Shown here: positions 1 through 8,160 of the stretch, piece by piece
How the letters are laid out: each line of letters opens with the position of its first letter
How positions within the stretch are numbered: the first letter of the stretch is position 1
Origin: an uncultured Lachnospiraceae bacterium
GTDB lineage: Bacteria > Bacillota > Clostridia > Lachnospirales > Lachnospiraceae
DNA length: 52,473 bases
Assembly: GCA_944381405.1 (NCBI GenBank)
Contig: CALWLA010000014.1
Span: 1-52,473, forward strand
Direction of reading: 5' to 3'
The notes under the pieces: model-generated
Seen by the model: the letters and a program-made list of their open reading frames with translations, nothing else
The model's database searches: none
What the model was told of the DNA's origin: nothing
Position numbers and translations under genes: made by a program

Positions 1-160
1 TATCTTAGGATACTTTTTCGTTCGTTAATCTTTCTCTCTGATCTCCTTCGCCTTCCGCTTCGCGAGCTTCCGGCGCTGGAATTTTCAGGGTCTGTGCATT
101 AACTGTTTCTATCTTCTCTTTTCAAGGTGCTCTGTCCTTTTCCTTTCGGACAGCCCGCTT

Positions 161-190
161 ATCTTAGCACTTCGCTGTCCCTTTTGTCAA
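161..190 (-). promoter_or_regulatory. rRNA-type promoter P2, reading left
   Basis: On the minus strand a perfect TTGACA (190-185) is followed after 18 bases by TAAGAT (166-161). This is the promoter-proximal member of a tandem pair. No protein gene follows before the window edge, and positions 1-150 read as an untranslated leader. The best reading is the promoter of a ribosomal RNA operon lying just left of the window; the rRNA itself is not visible. Confidence 0.75.
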
Positions 191-237
191 GGACTTTTTT
201 TGATTTTTTTGTTCCCGTGTTTGACACGGTGATGCGT

Positions 238-266
238 ATTTTAGCAGTGTTTTTTCCTTTCGTCAA
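238..266 (-). promoter_or_regulatory. rRNA-type promoter P1, reading left
   Basis: On the minus strand TTGACG (266-261) lies 17 bases before TAAAAT (243-238). It sits about 75 bases upstream of a second consensus promoter in the same direction. Tandem strong promoters of this kind are typical of rRNA operons in Firmicutes. The short runs around both -35 boxes (AAAAAGT then CTTGAC) are near-identical, as expected for duplicated rRNA promoters. Confidence 0.7.
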
Positions 267-281
267 GCACTTTTTTCAAAA

Positions 282-344
282 AAAACGGGCATATTTTTCT
301 GTGGTTTTTTCTTTGGGATTCAAACCACTAAATATGCCCGTTTT
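282..344 (-). terminator. terminator of the cvpA-end operon
   Basis: A 15-base inverted repeat (282-296 with 330-344, core ACGGGCATATTT) encloses a second short stem (GTGGTTT with AAACCAC). On the minus strand it is followed by a run of eight T. It lies 22 bases past the cvpA stop and insulates the leftward rRNA promoters from the upstream operon. Confidence 0.85.
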
Positions 345-365
345 CTTCCTATATTTTGTGTTTTC

Positions 366-1007
366 TTACAGTCCGCCGAAAACTCCGGCCAGAAGCTGCA
401 GTAAAAAATTATTCCGATACAGCCATAAAAGAAAGCTGCTTTCATTGATCTGCTGCAGCACCGCCTGGGAAAAATCCGAGGTCAGGGTAAAGGAAATGGC
501 GATCAGAATGATCCACAGATAAAAAACCGCCTCCAGAAATCCCACCGCCGCACCGCAGAGCTGATTGGTTCCGTGGAGCACCGGCAGCTGCATCAGGGCG
601 TTCAGAAAATGTGCCGCCACCTTGAACAGCAGGTTGATGACCACAAACAGGACCAGAAAGCAGATCACGTTCAGCAGGATCCCCGCCAGATACTCTCCGG
701 TGGCCTGGGCCGCCTGGGCGATCCCCAGCTGCTCATACAGCGCCGAATAATCCGCAGCCCCGGTCCCCTGCAGCAGGCCCTCCGTCAGCCGCTCTGTCTG
801 CTGCTGAAAAAACCGGCTCTCCCTGGCGGTGCTGGTAAAATATGGAAGGATCCACCGCACCAGGAACAGGGAGATGATGGCGGAGGAAAAAGAAACCGCC
901 ATGCGCACAAAGCCCCGGTAATGTCCATAAAGCGTCATGGTTATCAGAAAGATCACCACTGCGATCAGCACGCAGTTTTCGTTTGTCCGTATAAATTCCG
1001 TGATCAT
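366..1007 (-). CDS. CvpA family membrane protein
   Basis: 213 residues with about four hydrophobic membrane segments (near residues 13-32, 36-54, 108-130 and 150-172), as in the CvpA/colicin V production family (PF02674). In other bacteria this family is linked to envelope homeostasis; the biochemical activity is not settled. The N-terminal half carries the typical GHYRGF motif after the first segment. It is the last gene of the pfkA-dnaX-ybaB-recR-TPR cluster, starts 6 bases after the TPR gene stop, and is followed by a strong terminator. No separate promoter is evident, so co-transcription with the TPR gene is likely. Family assignment is fairly secure, function is not. Confidence 0.8.
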   Translation of the reverse strand: MITEFIRTNENCVLIAVVIFLITMTLYGHYRGFVRMAVSFSSAIISLFLVRWILPYFTSTARESRFFQQQTERLTEGLLQGTGAADYSALYEQLGIAQAAQATGEYLAGILLNVICFLVLFVVINLLFKVAAHFLNALMQLPVLHGTNQLCGAAVGFLEAVFYLWIILIAISFTLTSDFSQAVLQQINESSFLLWLYRNNFLLQLLAGVFGGL

Positions 1008-1013
1008 GCAGTT

Positions 1014-3338
1014 TTAATGTATAAAATCTTCCTCCCGCAGTATCAGCAGTCCGTTTTTATCATATTTGGAATTGAACATGCCCTTGATGCGCTTTCCGAT
1101 GGGGGGCTTTTCCGCAAGGTCTGCCGCCTCCTCGATCAGATCCTCCGCCGTCTTTTTGGTAAGGGGGATGTTGTCCTCCTCCATCAGCTCGATGCGCTCA
1201 TAAAGCGCCAGCATGCTCTTTCCGGTGATGCTGCAGTCGATGGATGCCGCGTACTGACAGCAGTACTGAGCGAACTCGTCGATCTCCATCTCCTTATTGT
1301 CCGGCACGGAGGCCTTTCCGCCCTTTGCTTCCCTTTCTGCAGGCTGTCTTTCCTGGATGCGTTCCTCTGCTTTTTTATTTCCTTTTCCGGAAGCGCTCTT
1401 CTTTGGCGCAGGCGCTTCCTCTATATCCGCTTCATAGGAGGAATCCTCGTAAGATTCCTCGTATTCGTCCTCATAGGGCTCCTCGTCGTACTGAAGGTCC
1501 TCTTCTTCCTCCTCGACGGCTTCAGCTTCCTCCGGGTAGTCCTCCTCCTCGTCATATTCGTCAGAAACCAGATCGCAGAGGTCAAAGGCCTCCGGACAGA
1601 TCTCCTCCAGACGGTCCAGGCCCTCCGGCGTATCCACCAGCACCACGATCATACCGGATCTGTCGTTTTCCATCAGGTCGCAGATGGCGTCGCAGATCTC
1701 CTCGTTCAGAGAGCCTGCATGCTCCACGATGAAGTCCTTGCCCCGCAGCTTTTCGATGGCCGCTTTGGAAAGGCCCTTCTGATTCAGCTTTTCCGCAGTG
1801 GATTTTGCCGCTGCGTTGGTGATGCCGTATTCGTTGTGGATATACTTCAGCTCATCGATGGCGATCTCCAGCCCCTCCTCCGGGGTCTCCGCCTCGATGA
1901 TCATATGGAAGGGTCCATGGGCAGCCACGATCTCTGCATTTTCCTTCTGCTCAGCAGGATTCGGCTTTGCTTCCTTTTTGATGGGAACCGGCGGTCTTTC
2001 CGGCGCCTTTGCTGCAGGCGTCTCCGGCTGCTTCGCCTCTGCCGCTTCCTGTTCCTCCTTTTTCGCAGGCTCCGTATGGGTAAACTCCACCCTGGCCTGA
2101 GGTCTCGGCGGCTCCGCCTTCTTTACCTCCGGGGTAGCATGGGCTGCCGCCCGCTCCGCGTGGCCTGCTGCGGAGACCGCTGCTCCCGCCAGAACTGCCG
2201 CCTGACGGACTGCCGCCGCCTTGGCCGCCTCCGGATCCGGGTTGATGGCAACCGGCGTTTCCTTGGGATGGCCGGTGCGGATCACGACCTTCCGGAGCTT
2301 TTCCTTCACATCGTCGTCCAGCACCCGGGTCTTTTCCAGCTCTGCATCGGCGTCCTCCTCCGGCTCCTCTTCCTCCTGAAGACGGCTCACCTCTTCGGAG
2401 AGCTGGTCGGAGTAATCCTCCGGCTCCTGGTCTGCTTCATACTCCACCTCGGCTTCCGGCATGATCTCCCGGCTTGCCTCGTCAGCCTCCTCCGGCTCCT
2501 CTTCTTCCTCATCGGAGACTTCCATTTCCATCTCCATGGCATGAGCCTTGAGATAAGCCTCAAATTCCGCGTCTTCGTCCGCATAGCGGCTTTCCGCGAT
2601 CTCCTCCGGATCCATGCCTGCGTCCGCCCGCTCTCCGACGGCTTCCCGCAGAGCCTCATAGCCCCGCTCATACATGGCTTCCTTCTGGGCGGACTGCTGC
2701 TCCACCTGCTTCAGCTTGTTTTCATATTTTTCCGGGTTTCCCACCAGATCTCTCTGATAATCAGAAAGCTCCGTGAACTGCTGCTTCAGCTGCATGGCCC
2801 GCTCGCTGTATTTTCCGAGGCCGAACAAAAGGGTGATCTTGTCGCAGGCCCTGACGCATTCCTCGCCCATTCCGGCTCTGGCATACAGCATCGCCAGCTC
2901 GTAAAGCCAGCGCTCGTCCAGCTCCTGGGAGGTATACTGCTCCAGGGAATGGATCAGCTGAGCCGGCGGCGCTCCCTTGGCCTTTAAGATCATATACTCC
3001 AAAAGGAAAGCCCTGCTGTCCTCCGGCGCAAGGTCCACGAACTCCCGATAGAAATCCTCCGCCTCTTCAATATCTCCGGATTTCACAGACACCTCTGCAA
3101 GCTTGTACAAAAGCCTCTTTCCCACCGGCGCCCGTTCAAAGGCCATCAGTAGGATGTCCTTTGCCTCCTGATATTCATTGTTTTTCTCGTAAACGCCGGC
3201 CACCATGCTCAGCAGGTTCGCGTTGCGCACCCTGCTCCAGTCGATGCTGTCAGCGATCTTCATCGCCGTCACATAGTCCCTTTCGCTTGCCATTTTTTTG
3301 ATCTGCTCAACCTTGATGTTGAACTCGTACTTATCCAT
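1014..3338 (-). CDS. large acidic TPR-repeat protein
   Basis: 774 residues. Residues 1-200 form tandem helix pairs of tetratricopeptide type (for example VAGVYEKNNEYQEAKDIL), a protein-protein interaction scaffold. The middle third is very acidic, with many E/D runs, then Ala/Pro/Lys-rich, so probably disordered. Residues about 450-560 (HGPFHMIIEAETPEEG onward) look like a degenerate AAA+ small-domain fold, including IVEHAGSL and GMIVVLVDTPEGL, but no Walker A is present. A second acidic stretch precedes a conserved-looking C-terminal block (EIDEFAQYC to the end). SD GGGGAG lies upstream of the ATG. It sits between recR and cvpA. I recognise the architecture as recurrent in Lachnospiraceae but know no assigned function. 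Confidence 0.7.
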   Translation of the reverse strand: MDKYEFNIKVEQIKKMASERDYVTAMKIADSIDWSRVRNANLLSMVAGVYEKNNEYQEAKDILLMAFERAPVGKRLLYKLAEVSVKSGDIEEAEDFYREFVDLAPEDSRAFLLEYMILKAKGAPPAQLIHSLEQYTSQELDERWLYELAMLYARAGMGEECVRACDKITLLFGLGKYSERAMQLKQQFTELSDYQRDLVGNPEKYENKLKQVEQQSAQKEAMYERGYEALREAVGERADAGMDPEEIAESRYADEDAEFEAYLKAHAMEMEMEVSDEEEEEPEEADEASREIMPEAEVEYEADQEPEDYSDQLSEEVSRLQEEEEPEEDADAELEKTRVLDDDVKEKLRKVVIRTGHPKETPVAINPDPEAAKAAAVRQAAVLAGAAVSAAGHAERAAAHATPEVKKAEPPRPQARVEFTHTEPAKKEEQEAAEAKQPETPAAKAPERPPVPIKKEAKPNPAEQKENAEIVAAHGPFHMIIEAETPEEGLEIAIDELKYIHNEYGITNAAAKSTAEKLNQKGLSKAAIEKLRGKDFIVEHAGSLNEEICDAICDLMENDRSGMIVVLVDTPEGLDRLEEICPEAFDLCDLVSDEYDEEEDYPEEAEAVEEEEEDLQYDEEPYEDEYEESYEDSSYEADIEEAPAPKKSASGKGNKKAEERIQERQPAEREAKGGKASVPDNKEMEIDEFAQYCCQYAASIDCSITGKSMLALYERIELMEEDNIPLTKKTAEDLIEEAADLAEKPPIGKRIKGMFNSKYDKNGLLILREEDFIH

Positions 3339-3385
3339 AATCTTTCTCCCCGCGGATATTTCTATTGCTTATTTCTGATATCTGC

Positions 3386-3982
3386 TCAGAGCTCGACTCT
3401 GCCCGAGAGGGCGCGCTCCAGCGTCACCTCGTCAATGTTCTCTATGTCGCCACCTACCGGCACGCCGGAGGCGATACGGGTCACCTTGATGCCTGTGGGC
3501 TTTACCAGCCTGGCGATGTACATGGCCGTGGTCTCTCCCTCCAGAGAGGAATTGGTGGCAATGATGACCTCCTCCACGTCCCCCTGCAGCCGCTGCATCA
3601 GCTCCTTCAGCCGGATATCGGAGGGTCCAATGCCCAGCATGGGAGAAATGGCTCCCTGCAACACATGGTAAACGCCTTCGTACCGGCCGGTTTTTTCATA
3701 GGCCGCCAGGTCCCGGGAATTTTCCACCACCATGATCTGCCTGTGATTTCGTTTCTGGCTCCGGCAGATGGGACAAAGGTCGTCGTCTGTCAGTGTGCAG
3801 CATTCCCGGCAGTAATGCACGTTTTCCCGGGCGCTGGTCATGGCCTCCGCCAAGGCCTGCACCTGTTCCTTCGGCATGTTGATGATATGAAAGGCGAGCC
3901 TCTGGGCGCTTTTCGCCCCGACTCCCGGAAGTCCCGTAAGGGCCTCGATCAGCCGGCTGATATGGCTGCCGTAATATTCCAT
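3386..3982 (-). CDS. recR: recombination protein RecR
   Basis: 198 residues, the usual length. RecR acts with RecO and RecF to load RecA at single-strand gaps. Visible features are the N-terminal helix-hairpin-helix (LTGLPGVGAKSAQRLAFHI), a C4 zinc finger (CRECC then CPIC, residues about 57-72) and the Toprim domain (IMVVENSRDL to LEGETTAMYIARL). The start overlaps the ybaB stop as TAATG, so translation is coupled to ybaB. The dnaX-ybaB-recR order is a classic conserved Firmicutes cluster. Nothing is unusual in the sequence. Confidence 0.97.
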   Translation of the reverse strand: MEYYGSHISRLIEALTGLPGVGAKSAQRLAFHIINMPKEQVQALAEAMTSARENVHYCRECCTLTDDDLCPICRSQKRNHRQIMVVENSRDLAAYEKTGRYEGVYHVLQGAISPMLGIGPSDIRLKELMQRLQGDVEEVIIATNSSLEGETTAMYIARLVKPTGIKVTRIASGVPVGGDIENIDEVTLERALSGRVEL

Positions 3983-4326
3983 TAGATGCCCAGACCTCCA
4001 AGACCTCCGGCCAGCTTGCCCATTACGGAGGAATTCGCCTCATCGATCTGATGCAGGGTGTCGTTGACCGCCGCCATCACCATATCCTCCAGGGTCTCCA
4101 CATCCTCCGGATCGCAGGCGTCCGGATCAATGGTCACCTTGGTCACCTCCCGCTTTCCGCTCATGGTAACGGCAACTGCGCCGCCGCCTGCGGTGGCGGT
4201 AAAGGTCTTTTCCTCCAGCTCCTTCTGCTGCTCCTCCATCTGGCGCTGCATGCGCTGCGCCTGCTTCATCAGATTGTTCATGTTTCCCGGCATCATGCCG
4301 CCCGGGAAGCCTCCTCTTTTCGCCAT
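3982..4326 (-). CDS. YbaB/EbfC nucleoid-associated protein
   Basis: 114 residues. A small dimeric DNA-binding protein of the YbaB/EbfC family. The Met/Gln-rich helix near residues 13-42 (LMKQAQRMQRQMEEQQ) and the following KTFTATAGGGAV strand pattern are diagnostic. It lies between dnaX and recR, with its TAA overlapping the recR ATG. The N-terminus is Gly/Met-rich (KRGGFPGGMMPGN), a common extension in Clostridia. It is expected to be co-transcribed with dnaX. Confidence 0.95.
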   Translation of the reverse strand: MAKRGGFPGGMMPGNMNNLMKQAQRMQRQMEEQQKELEEKTFTATAGGGAVAVTMSGKREVTKVTIDPDACDPEDVETLEDMVMAAVNDTLHQIDEANSSVMGKLAGGLGGLGI

Positions 4327-4362
4327 ATATCATCCTCCTGAAAAGTCCATCTTATTATTATA

Positions 4363-6006
4363 TCATTCTATGTCAACAGGGAAATGTATTTTCAGCAGAT
4401 CTTCGTCTGTCACCCTGCGGATCGTCTCGTCAAATTCTCCCGGCTTTGCCGTCCGGGCAAAAAAGGATACGCTGTATCCGAACCGCTCCATGACCAGCTC
4501 CGAAAGCCGCCGAAGGCCGTTTTCGTCCCGGTTCGTGGCCGCGATCTTATAATTGATGCTTTTCTGGAACACCACCGTAACGGCGCCGGGCTTTTCCGAC
4601 CGCAGGGCCGTGCCCAGAAATACCGCCCGGTTTTCCGGGGACAGTCCCTGGCAAAGGGCGTTCCAGTTCTCCCGGATCAGGGGAAGCAGATCTCCCTCCG
4701 GGGCCGCCGCCGCTGCCGCAGCTTCCGGTGCCGGGGGCTCTGCTGCCGGCACTTCCGCTATCGGGGGCTCCGCCGCTGCCGGTTTTCCAGCTGCAGGCCT
4801 TTCCGCCGCCGCTACCGGCGTTTTCTCTCCGAACTGTCCCAGATCCAACTGGACCCTTCCGTCCTCCCCTGCAGGGACGCTCCGGGGCTCCGCCGGACGT
4901 CCGGCTCCCGCGGTCCCCCTGGTGCAGAGCCGGATCAGCTCCACCTCCAACAGGATGCGCTTCTGGGCTGTGGACCGCAGCCGGTTGGACAGCTCCGACA
5001 GGGAGGACATGAGATACAAAAGGGTGGTCTTGTCCGCAAGCTTCGCATCCTCCAAAAGCAGCTCCTCGTTTTCCCTGGAAACATCCAGCAGGTCTTCGCT
5101 GCCGATGCTTCCCGCCAGCAGCACATTCCGCATATACCAGATAAAATCGTTGAGGAACTGGCCGATCTCCCGCCCTGTGTTCACCGCCTCGCTGACGATG
5201 CGCAGGGCCTCCTCGGTCCTGTGGCCGCATACCGCCCGGTACAGCCTGGAAAACACGCCGGTATCCACCGCCCCCAGCACATCCAGCACATTTTCATAGG
5301 TGAGGCACTGGCCGTAATGAAAGGCCAGGCACTGGTCCAACAGGCTCAGGGAATCCCGCATGGAGCCGTCCGCCGCCCTGGCGATGTACCGGGCCGCCCG
5401 CTCCTCGATCTCAAAATGCTCCGCCTGCGCCAGCTCATGAATGCGGCTGACGATCACATCCGTTCCGATGCGTCGGAAATCATACCGCTGGCAGCGGCTC
5501 AGGATCGTCTGGGGGATCTTCTGGGGATCCGTGGTAGCCAGGATAAAGATCACATAGGCGGGAGGTTCCTCCAGGGTCTTCAGCAGCGCGTTGAAGGCCC
5601 CGGTGGACAACATATGCACCTCGTCGATGATGTATACCTTGTAATTGCCCTCCGTGGGGGGATACTCCACCTGCTCCCGGATATCCCGGATATTGTCGAC
5701 GCCGTTGTTGGAGGCCGCGTCGATCTCCAGCACGTTCATGGAGCTTCCGGAAAGGATGCTCCGGCATACCTGGCATTCGTTGCAGGGGCTGCCGTCGTGC
5801 TCCGCCGCATGGGCGCAGTTCACCGCCCTGGCAAAGATCTTTGCCACAGAGGTCTTGCCGGTGCCTCTGGTGCCGCAGAACAGATAGGCGTGCCCAATCC
5901 TGCCGGTCTTGATCTGATTTTTCAGCGTTGTCACGATCGCATCCTGGCCCTGAACGTCGTCAAATTCCAGGGGCCTCCATTTGCGATACAGGGCCTGATA
6001 TGCCAT
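4363..6006 (-). CDS. dnaX: DNA polymerase III gamma/tau subunit
   Basis: 547 residues. The clamp-loader motor that opens the beta sliding clamp. The N-terminal AAA+ module has Walker A GTRGTGKT (near 45-52), the four-Cys zinc module (CAHAAEHDGSPCNECQVC, about 64-81), Walker B with IIDEVHML and the sensor SRC motif (ILSRCQRYDF). Domain III follows, then an Ala/Pro/Glu-rich linker at about 395-435 and a short C-terminal domain. SD GAGAGGAAGG precedes the ATG. Only 30 bases separate it from the upstream pfkA-like gene, so the two probably share a transcript. No A-run slippery site for gamma production was seen. Unlike in Bacillus, the SRP RNA is not directly upstream. Confidence 0.96.
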   Translation of the reverse strand: MAYQALYRKWRPLEFDDVQGQDAIVTTLKNQIKTGRIGHAYLFCGTRGTGKTSVAKIFARAVNCAHAAEHDGSPCNECQVCRSILSGSSMNVLEIDAASNNGVDNIRDIREQVEYPPTEGNYKVYIIDEVHMLSTGAFNALLKTLEEPPAYVIFILATTDPQKIPQTILSRCQRYDFRRIGTDVIVSRIHELAQAEHFEIEERAARYIARAADGSMRDSLSLLDQCLAFHYGQCLTYENVLDVLGAVDTGVFSRLYRAVCGHRTEEALRIVSEAVNTGREIGQFLNDFIWYMRNVLLAGSIGSEDLLDVSRENEELLLEDAKLADKTTLLYLMSSLSELSNRLRSTAQKRILLEVELIRLCTRGTAGAGRPAEPRSVPAGEDGRVQLDLGQFGEKTPVAAAERPAAGKPAAAEPPIAEVPAAEPPAPEAAAAAAAPEGDLLPLIRENWNALCQGLSPENRAVFLGTALRSEKPGAVTVVFQKSINYKIAATNRDENGLRRLSELVMERFGYSVSFFARTAKPGEFDETIRRVTDEDLLKIHFPVDIE

Positions 6007-6035
6007 AGCCTTCCTCTCGTTTCGCTCCCTTTTCC

Positions 6036-7127
6036 TTAATCGCCGAAGCTGATACCCACAAGCTTTGCTTCCCGGATGATATCCGCCTTCGGATTTACAT
6101 ATTTCAGCTTGCCAGCCACCTCGGAAAGCGGGATGTTGGAGATCTCATAATTCTTTACGGAAACCAGCACGCCGAACTTTCCTTTTTCGATGAGTCTGGC
6201 CGCCTCTGCGCCCAGCCTGGTGGACAGCACACGGTCATAGGGACAGGGGGCGCCGCCTCTCTGGGTATGGCCGGGCACCGTCACCCGCACCTCTGCTCCA
6301 AGCCGCTCTCCGATCTTTGCCGCCAGCTTGTAGGCAACAGAGGGATACACCATCCCCTTCTTTTCCTTTTCCTGTTTCTTTTTCAGTTCCTTTTTGCTGA
6401 GGGCCGCGTCCTCCTTGGAAATGGCACCCTCCGCCACCACGATGATGGAAAACCGCTTGCCTGCCCGGTTCCGCTCCTCGATGGCGGAAATGACCTTTTC
6501 CATGTCATAGGGGATCTCCGGAATCAGGATGATGTCCGCGCCGCCTGCGATGCCGGAGTAAAGGGTCAGCCAGCCGACTTTATGGCCCATGACCTCCACG
6601 ATGAACACCCGGCCATGGGAAGCCGCGGTGGTATGGATGTCGTCGATGGCCTTGGTGGCGATCTCCATGGCGGAATGGAAGCCAAAGGTCATATCCGTTC
6701 CCCAGGTATCGTTGTCGATGGTCTTGGGCAGTCCGATCACGTTGAGGCCCTCCTCCGACAGGCGGTTGGCTGTCTTCAGGGAACCGTTGCCTCCCAGGAC
6801 GCACAGGGCGTCCAGCTTCAGCTTCCGGTAGGTATGCACCATGGAAGCCACCTTGTCCAGGCCGTTCTCATCCGGCTGGTCCAGATACTTGAAGGGCGTC
6901 CGGCTGGTTCCCAGCATGGTTCCGCCCACCGTCAGGATCCCGGAAAAATCCGAGGGCTTCATGATCCTGTAATCATCGTAGATCATGCCTCTGTATCCGT
7001 CCTCAAAGCCGATGATCTCCACGTTGTCCTTTCCGTAGATCGTGTACAGCCCCTTTGCAATGCCCCGCATGGTGGCATTCAAAGCCTGGCAGTCGCCGCC
7101 GCTGGTGAGCATACCGATTCTTTTCAT
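6036..7127 (-). CDS. phosphofructokinase-family protein, variant active site
   Basis: 363 residues of the PfkA superfamily (fructose 6-phosphate phosphorylation in glycolysis). The N-terminus MLTSGGDCQALNA and the PKTIDND motif are clear. Two phosphoryl-donor positions differ from E. coli PfkA. The canonical GGDGS is GGNGS, replacing the Mg-binding Asp103 by Asn, and PGTIDND is PKTIDND, placing Lys at the position-124 equivalent that is associated with PPi-dependent or group III enzymes. The donor, ATP or PPi, therefore cannot be assigned. A Lys/Glu-rich insertion (KKELKKKQEKEKK, about 250-262) is also present. SD GGAAGGGGG precedes the ATG, and an extended -10 promoter lies upstream. dnaX follows by 30 bases. 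Confidence 0.9.
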   Translation of the reverse strand: MKRIGMLTSGGDCQALNATMRGIAKGLYTIYGKDNVEIIGFEDGYRGMIYDDYRIMKPSDFSGILTVGGTMLGTSRTPFKYLDQPDENGLDKVASMVHTYRKLKLDALCVLGGNGSLKTANRLSEEGLNVIGLPKTIDNDTWGTDMTFGFHSAMEIATKAIDDIHTTAASHGRVFIVEVMGHKVGWLTLYSGIAGGADIILIPEIPYDMEKVISAIEERNRAGKRFSIIVVAEGAISKEDAALSKKELKKKQEKEKKGMVYPSVAYKLAAKIGERLGAEVRVTVPGHTQRGGAPCPYDRVLSTRLGAEAARLIEKGKFGVLVSVKNYEISNIPLSEVAGKLKYVNPKADIIREAKLVGISFGD

Positions 7128-7212
7128 AGTTTCCCCCTTCCGTTTTCAAACATACGAGCAACGGAAAACAGCCTCTGCTGCTCTCCGTTTGCAATTGTTC
7201 CGAATCATTTTG

Positions 7213-7222
7213 ATTATAGCAT
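7213..7222 (-). promoter_or_regulatory. extended -10 promoter of pfkA-dnaX cluster
   Basis: Minus-strand TGCTATAAT (TATAAT at 7218-7213 with TG one base upstream) is a good extended -10. No convincing -35 lies 17 bases upstream. The leader between it and the ATG at 7127 contains a possible stem (GCAACGGA with TCCGTTTGC, one bulge). Confidence 0.6.
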
Positions 7223-7292
7223 TTTCCCTGGGACTTTTCCACACCGGAAATTGCCTGAAAGCCCCGGTTTCGCAAAAGCGCCGCAGCCGGTC

Positions 7293-7997
7293 CTAGTAGT
7301 CCACGCCCCGCAGGGATACCTGGCCCACATAAGGCTTTACCAGCTGGCAGAAATCCAGAAGCTCTTCCTTGCTGAAAGCGGAAAAGCCCGCCTCTTTGTC
7401 CAGGATGTTCCCGCTGTCCTTATAGGACTGGAGAAAATAGGAGCGGCAGCCTGCGATCATGGGACCCAGCTCCTGAAAATCCTCCCTGGTGTGCAGCCCC
7501 TTCACCACCGTGGTGCGGAATTCATAGGGCACTGGATCCGTCAACAGAAAAGCGATGCTCTCCAGCACCGGCTCCAGCCGGAGCCCCGGCACGCCGCTGA
7601 CCCGTCCGTAGCCCGAGGGCCCCGCCTTGATGTCCATGGCCACATAGTCCAGAAGTCCCTCCTGCACCAAGGCCTTCAGCACCTCCGGCCGGTAGCCGTT
7701 GGTGTCCAGCTTGATCTGAAGGCCGAAGCGCTCCCTGATCTGCCGGATAAAATCCGGAAGGTCCGGCTGCAGGGTGGGCTCCCCGCCGGTAATGGCCACG
7801 CCCTCCAGGGTGTGATGCCGTTTTTCCAGAAAAGCAAAGATCTCCTCTTCGCTGTACTCCGAGGGCATGTTGATGTCCAGAAGCTCTGCGTTATGGCAGA
7901 AGGGACAGCGGAAATTGCATCCGCCGGTAAAGATCGTGCACGCCACATGGCCCGGAAAATCCAGCAGCGTCGTTTTCATCAGTCCGCATATTTTCAT
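7293..7997 (-). CDS. nrdG: anaerobic ribonucleotide reductase activating protein (radical SAM)
   Basis: 234 residues. A radical-SAM activase of the NrdG2 type (TIGR02495 family), which installs the glycyl radical on class III ribonucleotide reductase. The cluster motif CNFRCPFC (about 27-34) gives the CxxxCxxC 4Fe-4S site. The N-terminal KTTLLDFPGHVACTIF and the GGEPTLQ motif are typical. It diverges from tadA across a 160-base gap with extended -10 elements on both strands. No nrdD is in the window, so the partner is elsewhere. It implies an anaerobic lifestyle. Confidence 0.9.
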   Translation of the reverse strand: MKICGLMKTTLLDFPGHVACTIFTGGCNFRCPFCHNAELLDINMPSEYSEEEIFAFLEKRHHTLEGVAITGGEPTLQPDLPDFIRQIRERFGLQIKLDTNGYRPEVLKALVQEGLLDYVAMDIKAGPSGYGRVSGVPGLRLEPVLESIAFLLTDPVPYEFRTTVVKGLHTREDFQELGPMIAGCRSYFLQSYKDSGNILDKEAGFSAFSKEELLDFCQLVKPYVGQVSLRGVDY

Positions 7998-8025
7998 AGT
8001 GATACTTTATTGCCTGCCTTTTTTA

Positions 8026-8049
8026 TGTTATGATTTGTTCATTATAACA
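8026..8049. promoter_or_regulatory. divergent extended -10 promoters, nrdG and tadA
   Basis: Plus strand TGTTATGAT (TATGAT at 8029-8034) faces tadA. Minus strand TGTTATAAT (TATAAT at 8046-8041) faces nrdG. Both are of the TGN-extended -10 type, and -35 matches are weak. The two start regions are almost back to back, so the promoters may interfere with each other. Confidence 0.5.
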
Positions 8050-8160
8050 GCAAACCGGCCTTCCGCATACCTCTTTTCAGCAGGGAAGCCCTTTCCTGTG
8101 CTGAAAGGATGTTCTTTTTTCTGCGGAAGGCCCTTGAAAAGGAAGTTTCAGAGAAAGCCT

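Noticed and set aside
573-2987. A very long plus-strand open frame opposite the TPR gene
   Set aside because: It mirrors the GC-rich, low-stop antisense of the TPR and CvpA genes, has a His/Leu/Arg-rich composition, no SD and no family resemblance. The minus-strand genes have SDs and recognisable domains.
4363-6006. Programmed frameshift in dnaX to make gamma
   Set aside because: No A-rich slippery heptamer with a downstream stem was found.
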